64,000 nucleotides of DNA from Azotobacter salinestris (GCF_009363155.1 NZ_CP045302.1:1673001-1737000); one strand, 5' to 3'; shown: positions 46,018-55,627, numbered from the stretch's first letter. Notes: generated by a model not told the origin, from the letters alone. A program made the numbers and translations.

Positions 46018-47306
46018 TCACCCCTTCCCTACCAGCCCGGCCAGCTGCCAGCCCAGCGACACCAGCGCCAGGCCGACGGCCATCAGGGTCAGGCGGTAGC
46101 GTCCCACGCGCTTATCCTGCGCCTCCTCCAGAAACTGCAAACGAGCCTCCGCGTTATCCAAGGCTTCGGCCCTGGCCTTCAGCTCGCTCTCCAGCCGTGC
46201 CAGCGTCTCGTCCTTGCGCTTCGACTCGTCCGCCAGTTGCGCCAGTGCTTCGCCCAAGGCCGTCAGCTCGCCCTCCAGGCGCACCAGCACCTTGTGCTGC
46301 ACCTCCAGGATCCGGGCCTGTTCCTGTTGCCAGGTGCCCTGGCGCAGTTCAACAGTGCCGAATGCCTTGCGCAGCGGAGGACGCTCTGCTCCAGCGTGGT
46401 GACGAGTTCCTGGCGAAACTGCGTCAGCCGCTCCGAGAGCGCCTCGCGCAGTTGCCGGGCCGCCGCTTCCTGGGCCTCCATGCGCGCCTGGCCGGCCTGC
46501 ACCTGCTGCTGCAGCTTCCGCTCCAGCCCCACCGAACAGGCTGCGGCCTTGTCCGCAGCGGCCTCCAGTTCGATCCGCACCTGATCGATATGGTCGCGGA
46601 ACTCGTCGAACAGCTTGCGCTCCAGCCCGGCCTGTTGCTGCCTGAAGTCGCGGGCCAGGTCGTCGAGCCGGGTGCGCCAGTCGCTGACCACGCTGACCAG
46701 ATCCTCGGCGACACAGGCGATCAACTGCTGATTGAGCGCCTCCATCTGCGACTCGGCCTGCTCCAGGCGCTTCACGCTGCCGATCAGCCGGTCGGTCTGC
46801 TCCGCGCCGAGGTCCCGGGCCTCCAGCAGCCCCCGGTTGGCCACGTCGATTTCCCGCTGCTGCTGCTCGAGTGCCCGCTGCTGCTCGAGAATCCGGTGGT
46901 TCTGCTCCTCGAGGATATCGGCCTGCTGCCTGAGCATGTTCTGCTGCTGCAGAAGGCTCCGCTGCTGATCGCTGAGAACCCTGGAGATCGCCGCATTGAC
47001 GATCAGCAGCTGCGAGGACTTCTGCGACAGGCTGCCGATCGACTTCTGCAGGTCGATCTGGGCATCCAGCAGCTTGTCGCCCCGCTCCTTCCACCAGTTG
47101 CCGAGCAGGCTGCCGCCCTTCTTCTCCCGCCGGGCCTGCTCCAGCTCCTCGGCGCTCCGGCCGACCTCGGCCTGGGCAGACAGCATGCCGCCGACCAGCT
47201 CCTTGATGTCGGCCGAGCGGATGATCTGCTCGGAAACCTCCGCGGAGGAGAAGGCCTGCACGATCTGCAGCTCCTGCCCGCTCCGCCTGTCCTCGTCGTG
47301 CGCCAC
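46018..47306 (-). pseudogene. Coiled-coil protein with C-terminal membrane anchor, disrupted by a frameshift
   Basis: From ATG 47306 one frame encodes about 305 residues of glutamine/glutamate-rich coiled coil ([58 protein letters not shown]), then degenerates into arginine-rich nonsense and stops at 46263. The coiled-coil pattern resumes in another frame from about 46390 onward (FGTVELRQGTWQQEQARILE, LADESKRKDETLARLESELKA). It ends at 46018 with a single transmembrane segment (LTLMAVGLALVSLGWQLAGLV). A one-base shift at about 46360-46395 explains this. It could be a real mutation, an assembly error or, less likely, programmed frameshifting. Function unknown. It is absent from the usual gene order here. 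Confidence 0.65.
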
Positions 47307-47399
47307 GGAAATCGCCTCGGGAAAAGCTCAATGGGTGCGGATATTGTCCCGAAAACCGCCGATGCCTGTGCCCGGCCGGTTGGCAAATCCGCCAACCGC

Positions 47400-49916
47400 T
47401 CAGCGGGAGATCACCCAGCACCACCCCGCCTCCGGCATTGCCTGCGCCGCCTCGAACAAATCGCCGGCCCTAAGCTGCTGCAGCCCGGCGCGCAACCGCT
47501 CCAGCCAGTCGTCCGGCCGGCCGCCGAGCCAGGCCGTGACGGCACGCTGCAGGCGCAGCGGACGGCTGCCTTCGTCGAGGGCATCCAGCGCCGCGCGGCG
47601 GGCCGACGCCAAACGCGTCGCATCCAGCCCGGCGAGGCCGTCCCGCTGCCTGATGAGAAAATCGCCGATCGCCTGTTGCAGACGCGGCGCCGAGACGTGC
47701 GGCGACTGCACGCCGAACTGCATCTCGCCCCCCTCCTCGGCGTCGACGAAACGGCAGAACAGCGCATAGCCGAGGCCCTGCTCGACGCGCAGGGCTTGAT
47801 GAAAGGCACCCTGCAGGAGAATCGCCAGCAGGCGCCAGGCCGCCTCCAAGCCGGGATCGCCGGACGGCGCCAGAAGGCGCAGCAGGACCGCCTGTTCGCC
47901 TCCCGCGATCCCCAGATGCAGCTCATGCTCACCGCCCAGGGGCTGCTGCTGCGATTGCATGGCCGCAGGATGGCCGAGCCCCTGCAGCAGCGGCAACACG
48001 GCCGAAGGCACCTCGCCCATGCACCAGCCGCACAGACCGGCACCGGCCAGGTAATCGCCAACCAGGTCTGCCAGACCGGCGCTATCCAGCGTCGTCAGCT
48101 GCCGGGCGAGCCAATCCTCATCCACCACCAGCACACGCGTCCGCGCCGCCGGATGCGCCACTAGACGGCGCAGCAGGATCTGCTGCCCCTGTGCATCGCG
48201 CCGCCGCTGCCAGACAGCGCGCCAGCGCGCCGCATCGCCCTCGCGCAGTGCTGCCAGCAGAGGCGCCAGCGCCGAAGGCAGAGCTGCGGGCGGCCCGCTC
48301 AGGCACAGGCTCAGGCGTCCGGCATCGCTCGATACCTGGCAGTCGACGCCAAACGGCCGCGCTTCACCGGCCAGCGCGTCCCAGCGCTCGGCCAGCGCCA
48401 GCTCCGCCAGCCGCGCCTCCGGCCCCGGCGTTGCCGCCTGCCAGGCGAGCAGCAGTGCGGCGTGGCCGGGACGCAGCAGCTCCGTGCCCGTGCTGCGCCA
48501 CTCGACAGGCCAGTCTCCCGCACCGGACGGAAGCGCCGGTGCCTGGAAAGGATTGGCCGGGGACGCCTGCCAGGAACTCCGTACAGGCGGCAGCCCGGCC
48601 TGCGGCAGCACCCGATGGCGCACCGGAAAGCGTGCGGTGAGCTCGCCCCCCGGCAGGGCATCACGGCTGCAGTGCAGGAGCCGCGGCGGCTGCGCCAGCG
48701 GCCTCAGCCACTCGCCCAGCACGGCATGCGTCGGCGGTTCCGGCCACAGTGCCAGCTCGGCACCGCCCTGACGCTGCCAGCGCTCCAGCCAGCGCGCGGC
48801 ACGCTCCAGCGGCGCCTGCTCGTATTCGTCCCAGGCCTGGCCGATGCGCAGGTTTTCGATCAGGGCCGGATCGCCGACCCGCTCGGGTGCGGTCTGCAGC
48901 CAGGCCAGCCAGTCGCGGCAGAGGGCAGCGACCTGCTCCTCGCGGCCACTGCCCTCCTCCAGCAGATCCAGATGCAGGGCCAGCAGCGCCTGCCCGGCAT
49001 CCGCCGGGTGCAGCTCCAGGCGAGCCGACCGGGCCAGACCGCGGGCGCGCAGCACGCCGAGCAGGCTGCCGGCGTCGCTGCGCTGCAGTGCCTGGCGCAG
49101 CAGATCCAGAGCCGGCTCGTCGCGCGCGGCGACATGCTCCAGCGCCCACCACAGGCTCATGCGCCGCTGCGCCGGCTGCTCCAGCTCCAGACGCAGGCAG
49201 CCCTGCCCTGCCGGCCAGGACGATGGCCAGGCGGGTGCCGCCACGCGTGCGCCGCCCGGCAGCACGCCGGCGACGGCGCGGACCTGCGCCTCCAGCTCGC
49301 CCAGGGACTGCGGCCCGCAGGCCAGCAGGCGCAGGTTCTCGCCCCGGTAATGCCGGGCGTGCCAGGCGCGCAGCTCGGCGAGAAAGGCCGCTGACGGCGG
49401 ATCGAGGCTGTCGCGTGCGCCGGCATGGAAGCGCGCCAGCGGATGGCCTGGCTCGAGCAGAACGGCCAGCGCACCGAGCAACTGGCTGTCGCCGTCCTGA
49501 CAGCGCGCCAGATACTCGGCATGCAGCACCTCGCGCTCGGCGAGCAGCCGCTCGGGCAGCAGCAGCGGCCGCGCCAGCAGGTCGCAGAGCCGCTCGAGGG
49601 CGGGGATCAGCTCGCGCGCCGGCATCTCCAGGTAATACTGGGTATGGAGGCCGAGGGTGCGGGCGTTGTAGCGCCCGCCTTCGCCGTGCACGTACCCGGC
49701 GAAGACGCCGACCTCGGCAAAGCCTTCGCTGCCGAGAAACAGGCAATGCTCGAGAAAGTGCGCCAGTCCCGGCCAGGCCTCGGGCTCGTGCAGGCTGCCG
49801 GTGTCCACCCCGGCGGCCAGGGCCAGGCGGCGGGCCTGCGGGTCGTGCAGCAGGGTCGCCTGCACGCCGTTGTCCAGGCGCAGGCTGCGCTGCTCGAGCG
49901 GCGGCAGTTCGCGCAT
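47400..49916 (-). CDS. pqqF: PQQ biosynthesis peptidase PqqF (M16 family)
   Basis: An 838-residue M16 metallopeptidase. The inverted zinc motif H-x-x-E-H occurs as AHFLEHCLFLG near residue 50, with the distal glutamate in ERLLAEREVLHAEYLA. Two M16 repeats follow; the second half lacks metal ligands, as expected of the family. PqqF, working with a partner, is thought to cut the PqqA peptide after it has been modified. The ATG at 49916 gives the normal N-terminus (RELPPLEQRSLRLDNG). It is the last gene of the pqq operon, 11 bp past the S9 peptidase. Confidence 0.92.
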   Translation of the reverse strand: MRELPPLEQRSLRLDNGVQATLLHDPQARRLALAAGVDTGSLHEPEAWPGLAHFLEHCLFLGSEGFAEVGVFAGYVHGEGGRYNARTLGLHTQYYLEMPARELIPALERLCDLLARPLLLPERLLAEREVLHAEYLARCQDGDSQLLGALAVLLEPGHPLARFHAGARDSLDPPSAAFLAELRAWHARHYRGENLRLLACGPQSLGELEAQVRAVAGVLPGGARVAAPAWPSSWPAGQGCLRLELEQPAQRRMSLWWALEHVAARDEPALDLLRQALQRSDAGSLLGVLRARGLARSARLELHPADAGQALLALHLDLLEEGSGREEQVAALCRDWLAWLQTAPERVGDPALIENLRIGQAWDEYEQAPLERAARWLERWQRQGGAELALWPEPPTHAVLGEWLRPLAQPPRLLHCSRDALPGGELTARFPVRHRVLPQAGLPPVRSSWQASPANPFQAPALPSGAGDWPVEWRSTGTELLRPGHAALLLAWQAATPGPEARLAELALAERWDALAGEARPFGVDCQVSSDAGRLSLCLSGPPAALPSALAPLLAALREGDAARWRAVWQRRRDAQGQQILLRRLVAHPAARTRVLVVDEDWLARQLTTLDSAGLADLVGDYLAGAGLCGWCMGEVPSAVLPLLQGLGHPAAMQSQQQPLGGEHELHLGIAGGEQAVLLRLLAPSGDPGLEAAWRLLAILLQGAFHQALRVEQGLGYALFCRFVDAEEGGEMQFGVQSPHVSAPRLQQAIGDFLIRQRDGLAGLDATRLASARRAALDALDEGSRPLRLQRAVTAWLGGRPDDWLERLRAGLQQLRAGDLFEAAQAMPEAGWCWVISR

Positions 49917-49927
49917 GCCCCGCTGCC

Positions 49928-51883
49928 TCAATCCAGCAGACGCCGATAGAAGCGCCATTCGCGCTCCAGCGCATCGGCCAGATGGGCGGCCTGGCGAAAG
50001 CCGTTGCGCTCGTCGGGATAGAGCCGGTACTCGACCGGCACCCCGTGCGCGCGCAGGGCGGCGACCATCGCCTCGGTCTGCTGCGGCACCACCACCGCAT
50101 CCAGGCCGCCCTGGAAGAAGATCACCGGTGCCTCGATGCGCCCGGCGTGCAGCAGCGGCGTGCGCTGCCGGTAGCGTTCGGCGTCGCGCTCGGGATCGCC
50201 GATCAGCCAGTCGAGGTAGTCGCCCTCGAACTTGTGGGTGACCCGGCGCAGGCTCAAGGGATCGCTGACCCCGTACAGGCTGGCGCCGCCGCGGAACAGG
50301 TCGTGGAAGGCCAGGGCACACAGCGCGGTGTAGCCGCCGGCGCTGGCGCCGCGGATGAAGGCCCGCGCCGGGTCGATCAGGCCCGCATCGCCCAGATCGC
50401 GGACCAGGGCACAGGCGTCCTCCACGTCGATCCGCCCCCACTCGCCCGCCAGGCGCAGCCGATAGGCGCGCCCGAAGCCGCTGGAGCCCCGGTAGTTGAG
50501 GTCGGCCACGGCGAAGCCGCGCTGGGTCCAGAACTGGATGCGCGGATCGAGCACCGGATAGCAGGCCGAGGTCGGCCCGCCGTGGACGAACACCACCAGC
50601 GGCGGCCGCCCGTACTCGGGCTCCGGGCAGGCGGCATTGCGCGGCGGATAGAAGAAGGCCTGGGCGGACTCGCCCTCGCCGGTGGCGAAGCGCAGCGACT
50701 GCGGCCAGGACAGCTCGACCTCGGCCAGCGGCGCATCGCCCCCGGCGAGCAGGCGCACCGCCCCGCCGGCCCGCTCGATCGCCAGGACCGCCGGCAGCCG
50801 CGTCGGCGAACCGGCGATGCAGTAGAAATACTCCTCGTCCGCCGCCAGTTGGCGAAAGCGGCTGAACTCCGTGGCCAGATAGCGCTCGCGGCCCGCGGCA
50901 TCGCGCTCGATCAGAAAGCCCCAGCCTTCCTCCTGGCAGGTGAGCAGCAGGCCGCCGTCCGCCAGCGGCAGGTAGCTGACAGTGCCCAGCAGCCAGGGAG
51001 CCGGGGCATGGTCGGCGGCGGCCAGGGGACGTGGCTCGCTCCAGTCCGCGGCACCGGCCGACGAGGCTGCGCCGTTGTCCGACCTGCGTCCTGCGTCCTC
51101 GCCCGTCCGCTCGATGGCCTGCAACCGGCCGCCCTGCTCCACCCAGGGCTGCCACCAGCCGGCGCGGTCGGAGAGGCACCACAGGCGCCCGTCGGCGGCG
51201 AAGCAGGGCTGCTGCAATGCCTCGCCGCCCTCGAGGCCGGCCAGGGTCACGGGCTGGCCGAGCGGGCCATCGGTCTCCACTTCGGCCAGGCACAGGCGGG
51301 TGGCGGTCCACGGCAGCTCGGGGCGGTCCCACTCGAGCCAGGCCAGACGGCAGCCGTCGGCGCTCAGCCGCGGCGCGCTGTAGAAGTCGGCGCCCTCGGC
51401 CAAGACCCGGCGCGTGCCGTCGTGCAGCGACAGGGCGACCAGCCGGTGCACCACCGCCTGCGCCGCGTGGCTTTCCTCGACCGCCAGCACCGCGCTCCAG
51501 CCCGGCGCGTGGTGCAGGTCGCCGTAGCGGCAGTCGCTGCACGCGGTCAGCGCCTGCGGAGCGGCGGCAGCGGCGAGGTCCGTGCGATAGACCTGCTGGT
51601 CGGCCTCGTCGACCCAGGCCACGCCGTCCTCGACGACGCAGAAGGCCCCGCCGCCGTATTCGTAGACCCGGCTGCGCACCGAGCGGCCCGGCGGCGTCAG
51701 GCACTGCACGGCGCCGTCCCGCCACAGCCACAGGCAGCAATGCCCGTCGTCCGGGCGGTATTCCAGCCAGAGCAGGCCGCCGAGGCCGGCCTGCAGCCCG
51801 GCGAAGTCGCAGCTGGCCGCGGCGGCATCCGCCGCCGACCAGCGGCTGGGCCAGGAACCGTAGGGCATGGGTTGCGTGGACAC
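49928..51883 (-). CDS. S9-family prolyl-oligopeptidase-like protein of the pqq operon; catalytic His replaced
   Basis: A 651-residue protein with an N-terminal beta-propeller region (about 1-390) and a C-terminal alpha/beta-hydrolase domain. The nucleophile is present in IRGASAGGYTAL and the acid in FFQGGLDAVV. The usual catalytic histidine motif (E-G-H-G-F or D-E-R-H-G-F) is PDERNGFRQAAH, with Asn in place of His. A histidine six residues later exists but is out of register. The propeller holds a Ser/Ala/Gly-rich insert (DAGRRSDNGAASSAGAADW). Related pqq-linked peptidases (PqqM/PqqH) occur in Pseudomonas. The likely start is GTG 51883, seven bases after gggagg. Confidence 0.85.
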   Translation of the reverse strand: MSTQPMPYGSWPSRWSAADAAAASCDFAGLQAGLGGLLWLEYRPDDGHCCLWLWRDGAVQCLTPPGRSVRSRVYEYGGGAFCVVEDGVAWVDEADQQVYRTDLAAAAAPQALTACSDCRYGDLHHAPGWSAVLAVEESHAAQAVVHRLVALSLHDGTRRVLAEGADFYSAPRLSADGCRLAWLEWDRPELPWTATRLCLAEVETDGPLGQPVTLAGLEGGEALQQPCFAADGRLWCLSDRAGWWQPWVEQGGRLQAIERTGEDAGRRSDNGAASSAGAADWSEPRPLAAADHAPAPWLLGTVSYLPLADGGLLLTCQEEGWGFLIERDAAGRERYLATEFSRFRQLAADEEYFYCIAGSPTRLPAVLAIERAGGAVRLLAGGDAPLAEVELSWPQSLRFATGEGESAQAFFYPPRNAACPEPEYGRPPLVVFVHGGPTSACYPVLDPRIQFWTQRGFAVADLNYRGSSGFGRAYRLRLAGEWGRIDVEDACALVRDLGDAGLIDPARAFIRGASAGGYTALCALAFHDLFRGGASLYGVSDPLSLRRVTHKFEGDYLDWLIGDPERDAERYRQRTPLLHAGRIEAPVIFFQGGLDAVVVPQQTEAMVAALRAHGVPVEYRLYPDERNGFRQAAHLADALEREWRFYRRLLD

Positions 51884-51987
51884 GGGCAAGCCTCCCGGAA
51901 GATGGCCAATCGAGGACCGATGGAGAAGCTCATCGGCCGCCGGGTGGAGAGCCGCCGGCGCGGCCTCCCTCCTAACTCTGACCCCTA

Positions 51988-52165
51988 CCCCTTGCAGATG
52001 ATCTTTCGATGGCTCCCACGCTCCTGCGTGGGAGCCATACCCGAGCGACTCGAACGCTCCTCAGACGCCAGAGCACCCACGGTGGCGTTCCCACGCAGGA
52101 GCGTGGGAACGATCGGCTCCCTGGCACTGCCCATCGGCCCGCCCTCAGCCCTTGCAGATGATCTT
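51988..52165. repeat. REP pair bracketed by a duplicated pqqE 3' end
   Basis: Two 26-base inverted repeats in opposite orientation (52011-52036 and 52086-52111; core cccacgctcctgcgtggg and its reverse complement) form a REP doublet. It is flanked by direct copies of a 17-base sequence, cc-cttgcagatgatctt: one at 51989-52005, the other at 52149-52165. The right copy is the last codons of pqqE. The left copy, read on the minus strand, still spells KIICKG followed by a TAG stop. Confidence 0.85.
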
Positions 52166-53287
52166 CGAGGTCCGGGCATTGCGCCAGGTCAGCCGCTCCA
52201 GGCCGAGCGGCGCCTCCTCCGCCTGGCGACGGGCGTCGAGGATCAGGCCGTGATGGGCCGACTTGCCGCATACCGGGTCGGCCGCCGCGGCGTCGCCGGT
52301 GAGCAGGAAGGCCTGGCAGCGGCAACCGCCGAAGTCGCGGCCCTTCTCGTCGCAGGAACGGCACGGCTCGGGCAGCCAGACGTCGCCGCGAAAGCGGTTG
52401 AAACCGAAGGAGTCGTACCAGATGTGCCGGAGGCTGTGCTCGCGCACGTTGGGAAACTGCACCGGCAGCATCTTCGCGCTGTGGCACGGCAGTGCCGTGC
52501 CGTCCGGGGCGATGTCGAGGAACAGGCTGCCCCAGCCGCCCATGCAGGCCTTGGGACGCTCCTCGTAGTAGTCCGGGGTGACGAAGATCAGCTTGCACGG
52601 GTGCTTGCGTGCGGCGAGCTTTTCCCGCCACTCATTGGTGATGCGCTCGGCGCGCTCCAGCTGGGCACGGGTCGGCAGGAGTCCGGCGCGGTTCAGCTCG
52701 GCCCAGCCGTAGAACTGGCAGGTCGCCAGCTCTACGTAATCCGCCTCCAGCTCGATGCACAGTTCGATGATCCGCTCGATACTGTCGATGTTGTGCCGGT
52801 GGGTGACGAAGTTGAGCACCATCGGATAGCCCTGGGCCTTGACCGCGCGGGCCATGGCCAGCTTCTGGGCGAAGGCCTTGCTTGATCCGGCCAGCAGGTC
52901 GTTCACCTCCTCATCGGCGGCCTGGAAGCTGACCTGGATATGGTCCAGGCCGGCCGCGGCGAACGCGGCGATGCGCGTCTCGGTGAGGCCGATGCCGGAG
53001 GTGATCAGGTTGGTGTAGTAGCCGAGGCCGCGGGCGGCACGGATCAGCTCGGTCAGATCCTGGCGCACCAGCGGCTCGCCGCCGGAGAAGCCGAGCTGGG
53101 CGGCGCCCAGCTCGCGGGCCTGGCGGAACACCTCGATCCACTCGGCGGTGGACAGCTCCTCGCCCTGCCTGGCGAAGTCCAGGGGGTTGGAGCAGTACGG
53201 GCACTGCAGCGGGCAGCGGTAGGTCAGCTCGGCGAGCAGCCACAGCGGCGGGCCCGGCTCAGTGCAGCTCGATCCAGGATCGCTCAC
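52145..53287 (-). CDS. pqqE: PqqA peptide cyclase (radical SAM) PqqE
   Basis: A 380-residue radical SAM enzyme. The [4Fe-4S] motif CxxxCxxC is C25-PLQ-C29-PY-C32, followed by [13 protein letters not shown]. The C-terminal SPASM domain supplies the auxiliary cluster cysteines in [33 protein letters not shown] and DPVCGKS. It joins glutamate and tyrosine of PqqA by a carbon-carbon bond, the first step of PQQ synthesis. The GTG at 53287 is chosen as start: it has ggagg six bases upstream, gives the normal length, and overlaps pqqD by 29 bp. The last codons are duplicated downstream. Confidence 0.96.
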   Translation of the reverse strand: MSDPGSSCTEPGPPLWLLAELTYRCPLQCPYCSNPLDFARQGEELSTAEWIEVFRQARELGAAQLGFSGGEPLVRQDLTELIRAARGLGYYTNLITSGIGLTETRIAAFAAAGLDHIQVSFQAADEEVNDLLAGSSKAFAQKLAMARAVKAQGYPMVLNFVTHRHNIDSIERIIELCIELEADYVELATCQFYGWAELNRAGLLPTRAQLERAERITNEWREKLAARKHPCKLIFVTPDYYEERPKACMGGWGSLFLDIAPDGTALPCHSAKMLPVQFPNVREHSLRHIWYDSFGFNRFRGDVWLPEPCRSCDEKGRDFGGCRCQAFLLTGDAAAADPVCGKSAHHGLILDARRQAEEAPLGLERLTWRNARTSKIICKG

Positions 53288-53537
53288 GCGCCACCTCCAG
53301 GAACTCCAGGACGTCCGTCTCGATGTCCCCGGCCTCGGGAAAGCGCTCGCGCAGCGCGGCGACGATGGCGGCGATGCTGCGATCGCCGTCGACCTGGCCG
53401 AGGATCGCCGCGGCGCTGTCGTTGAGCTTGACCATGCCCTCGGGATAGAGCAGCACATGGCAGTTCTGCGCCGGCTCCCACTGCAGGCGGAAGCCGCGGC
53501 GCAACTGGGGGATATCGTTCAGGGTGGTTTCGCTCAT
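53259..53537 (-). CDS. pqqD: PqqA-binding chaperone PqqD
   Basis: A 92-residue RRE-type peptide-binding protein that presents PqqA to PqqE. Characteristic segments are [38 protein letters not shown] and [19 protein letters not shown]. The second of two close ATGs (53537) is preferred: aggggaa lies at ribosome-site distance. It overlaps pqqE by 29 bp. A REP pair fills the gap to pqqC. Confidence 0.95.
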   Translation of the reverse strand: MSETTLNDIPQLRRGFRLQWEPAQNCHVLLYPEGMVKLNDSAAAILGQVDGDRSIAAIVAALRERFPEAGDIETDVLEFLEVARERSWIELH

Positions 53538-53556
53538 GGGCATTTCCCCTCTGTAG

Positions 53557-53627
53557 GGTGGAAAACGACCGCAGGTCTTTTCCACCAGTGTGGACTGCAG
53601 TGGAAAATCGCGGCGCGCGTTTTCCAC
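53557..53627. repeat. REP-like pair (ggtggaaaa family) between pqqC and pqqD
   Basis: Two hairpins: 53557-53586 (arms ggtggaaaa/ttttccacc, inner stem gacc/ggtc) and 53600-53627 (arms gtggaaaa/ttttccac). They share their core with the single unit between prfA and prmC. In RNA they would form two stem-loops between pqqC and pqqD. Confidence 0.75.
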
Positions 53628-53667
53628 GGGATGGCCATCCACCCCACCGAACGTTCGCGCACGGCAC

Positions 53668-54420
53668 TCACCACGCGATTCCCCGGTGCCAGACCCGTTC
53701 GCCGGTCACCGTGTGGTACGGCGGGCGGTTCAGCTCGTAGGCCATGCTCATGGCGTCGAGCATGCTCCAGAGGATGTCCAGCTTGAACTGCAGGATCTCC
53801 AGCATGCGTTCCTGGGCCTCGCGGGTGGTGAAGTGCGCGAGGGTGATGCGCAGGCCGTGCTCGACGTCGCGGCGCGCCTCCTTCAGGCGCTTGCGGAAGT
53901 AGTCGTAGCCACCGGCCTCGATCCAGGGATAGTGCTGCGGCCAGGTGTCGAGGCGCGACTGGTGGATGCTCGGGGCGAACAGCTCGGTCAGCGAACTGCC
54001 GGCCGCCTCCTGCCAGCTGGCGCGGCGGGCGAAGTTGACGTAGGCGTCCACCGCGAAGCGCACCCCCGGCAGCACCAGCTCCTGGGACATCAACTGCTCG
54101 CGCCTGAGCCCGACCGCCTCGCCGAGGCGCAGCCAGGCCTCGATGCCGCCCTCCTCGCCGGGGCCGCCATCGTGGTCGAGGATGCGCCGGATCCACTCGC
54201 GGCGGACCTCGCGCTCCGGGCAGTTGGCGAGGATCGCCGCGTCCTTCAGGGGAATGTTCGCCTGATAGTAGAAGCGGTTGGCCACCCAGCCCCGGATCTG
54301 CTCGCGGGTCGAGCGGCCCTCGTACATGGCGACCTGGAACGGGTGGTGGATGTGGTAGTAGGCGCCCTTGGCGCGCAGCGCCTGCTCGAATTCGGCAGGG
54401 CTCATGGCTGGCTCGGTCAT
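53668..54420 (-). CDS. pqqC: Pyrroloquinoline-quinone synthase PqqC
   Basis: A 250-residue cofactorless oxidase of the PqqC/TenA-like fold. It performs the last step, an eight-electron oxidation and ring closure giving PQQ. Typical segments are [19 protein letters not shown] (active-site histidines), [30 protein letters not shown] and [11 protein letters not shown]. The ATG at 54420 aligns with the normal N-terminus. Gap to pqqB (188 bp) contains another REP-like pair. Confidence 0.97.
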   Translation of the reverse strand: MTEPAMSPAEFEQALRAKGAYYHIHHPFQVAMYEGRSTREQIRGWVANRFYYQANIPLKDAAILANCPEREVRREWIRRILDHDGGPGEEGGIEAWLRLGEAVGLRREQLMSQELVLPGVRFAVDAYVNFARRASWQEAAGSSLTELFAPSIHQSRLDTWPQHYPWIEAGGYDYFRKRLKEARRDVEHGLRITLAHFTTREAQERMLEILQFKLDILWSMLDAMSMAYELNRPPYHTVTGERVWHRGIAW

Positions 54421-54489
54421 TGTGGCTCCTCGGCGGCCGCGATCGGCACGGCGCGTTGTTGTTCTGGTGGTGCCTGGCACCTTGCGTAG

Positions 54490-54595
54490 GGTGGGTTAGG
54501 CCAGAGGCCGTAACCCACCAACCGGCTGCAAGGCCGGCAATCGCGACGCCTGACGGCATCGTTGGTGGGTTACGCCGCTACGCGGCTAACCCACC
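54490..54595. repeat. REP-like pair (ggtgggtta family) between pqqB and pqqC
   Basis: Two inverted repeats, 54490-54519 and 54564-54595, each with arms ggtgggtta/taacccacc around a GC-rich centre. Flanking gtaggg/ccctat extends the outer symmetry. This family differs from those in the pqqC-pqqD and pqqE-S9 gaps. Confidence 0.8.
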
Positions 54596-54607
54596 CTATG
54601 ATCCGCC

Positions 54608-55516
54608 TTACAGCTCGATGCTCATGCCGTCCCGGGCGACCTCGACGCCGCACGCGGTCAGCTCGGCGCGCTCGGGCGAGTCCTCGTCGAGGATCGGGTT
54701 GGTGTTGTTGATATGGATGAGCACCTTGCGCCCGTCCAGGCCGTCGAGCACCTCGAGCATGCCGCCCGCGCCGCTCTGCGGCAGATGGCCCATCTCGCTA
54801 CCCAGCCTGCTGCCGCAGCCGGCGTGGATCATCTCGTCGTCGCGCCACAGGGTGCCGTCGACCAGCAGACAGTCGGCGCGGCGCATCCAGCTGAGCAGCG
54901 GCGCATCCACCTGGCCGAGGCCGGGGGCGTAGAACAGCACGCCGCCCGTGCGGCTGTCCTCGACCAGCAGGCCGAGGTTGTCGCCCGGGTGCGGGTCGTT
55001 ACGGTGCGGCGAATACGGCGGCGCGGCGCTGCGCAGCGGAATCGGCGTGAAGCGCAGGGCCGGGCAGGCGTCGATCACGAACGGCCGGTCCAGGGCGATG
55101 GGCCTCCACGTCAGGCCGCCGTTCCAGTGCTCGAGCATGTTGAACAGCGGGAAACCGGTGGTCAGGTCCTGGTGAACCATCTCCGTGCACCAGACCTCGT
55201 GCGGGCAGCCCTCGCGCAGGCTGAGCAGGCCGGTGGTGTGGTCGATCTGGCTGTCGAGGAGGATCAGCGCGCGGATCGCCGTGTCGCGCACCGCGCGGGC
55301 CGGCTGCAGGGCCGGGAAGGCCTCGATCTGCACGCGGATGTCCGGCGAGGCGTTGCAGAGAATCCAGTTCGCCCCGTCGTCGGACAGGGCGATGGACGAC
55401 TGGCTGCGCGGCGTGGCGCGCAGGCTGCCTTCGCGCAGGCCACGGCAGTTGCGGCAGTTGCAGTTCCACTGGGGAAAACCGCCGCCGGCGGCCGAGCCGA
55501 GAATTCGGATATGCAT
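54608..55516 (-). CDS. pqqB: PQQ biosynthesis protein PqqB (MBL fold)
   Basis: A 302-residue metallo-beta-lactamase-fold protein. It begins [21 protein letters not shown] followed by NCRGLREG; the CNCxNC cluster is a PqqB structural zinc site. [16 protein letters not shown] holds the metal-site histidine region and HINNTNPIL the C-terminal signature. It is thought to hydroxylate the tyrosine-derived part of the precursor. The start at 55516 gives the usual N-terminus. It lies 39 bp after pqqA, across a strong hairpin. Confidence 0.96.
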   Translation of the reverse strand: MHIRILGSAAGGGFPQWNCNCRNCRGLREGSLRATPRSQSSIALSDDGANWILCNASPDIRVQIEAFPALQPARAVRDTAIRALILLDSQIDHTTGLLSLREGCPHEVWCTEMVHQDLTTGFPLFNMLEHWNGGLTWRPIALDRPFVIDACPALRFTPIPLRSAAPPYSPHRNDPHPGDNLGLLVEDSRTGGVLFYAPGLGQVDAPLLSWMRRADCLLVDGTLWRDDEMIHAGCGSRLGSEMGHLPQSGAGGMLEVLDGLDGRKVLIHINNTNPILDEDSPERAELTACGVEVARDGMSIEL

Positions 55517-55529
55517 GGGCGCATGGGAA

Positions 55530-55549
55530 GGCCCCGGCACGCCGGGGCC
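55530..55549 (-). terminator. Hairpin between pqqA and pqqB (partial terminator)
   Basis: A GC-only stem, ggccccggc (55530-55538) with gccggggcc (55541-55549), lies seven bases past the pqqA stop. The following bases on the minus strand are ttccc, so termination would be partial. Such hairpins help make pqqA mRNA far more abundant than the rest of the operon. Confidence 0.6.
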
Positions 55550-55555
55550 ACTCTT

Positions 55556-55627
55556 TCAACGGTTGGCGAAGTACAGCGTCACTTCGAAACCGATGCGCAG
55601 GTCAGTGAAGGCGGGTTTGGTCCACAT
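55556..55627 (-). CDS. pqqA: PQQ precursor peptide PqqA
   Basis: A 23-residue peptide beginning [15 protein letters not shown] and ending FANR. The conserved pair that becomes PQQ is present: Glu15 and Tyr19, separated by VTL. The ribosome site aaggag lies six bases before ATG 55627. It is the first gene of the operon and is followed by a strong hairpin. Too small for most gene finders but unambiguous from sequence and position. Confidence 0.97.
   Translation of the reverse strand: MWTKPAFTDLRIGFEVTLYFANR

Noticed and set aside
46018-47424. A 468-codon frame read as one intact protein
   Set aside because: Its first two thirds are low-complexity nonsense; only the last third continues the coiled-coil protein from another frame, so a frameshift is the better reading.
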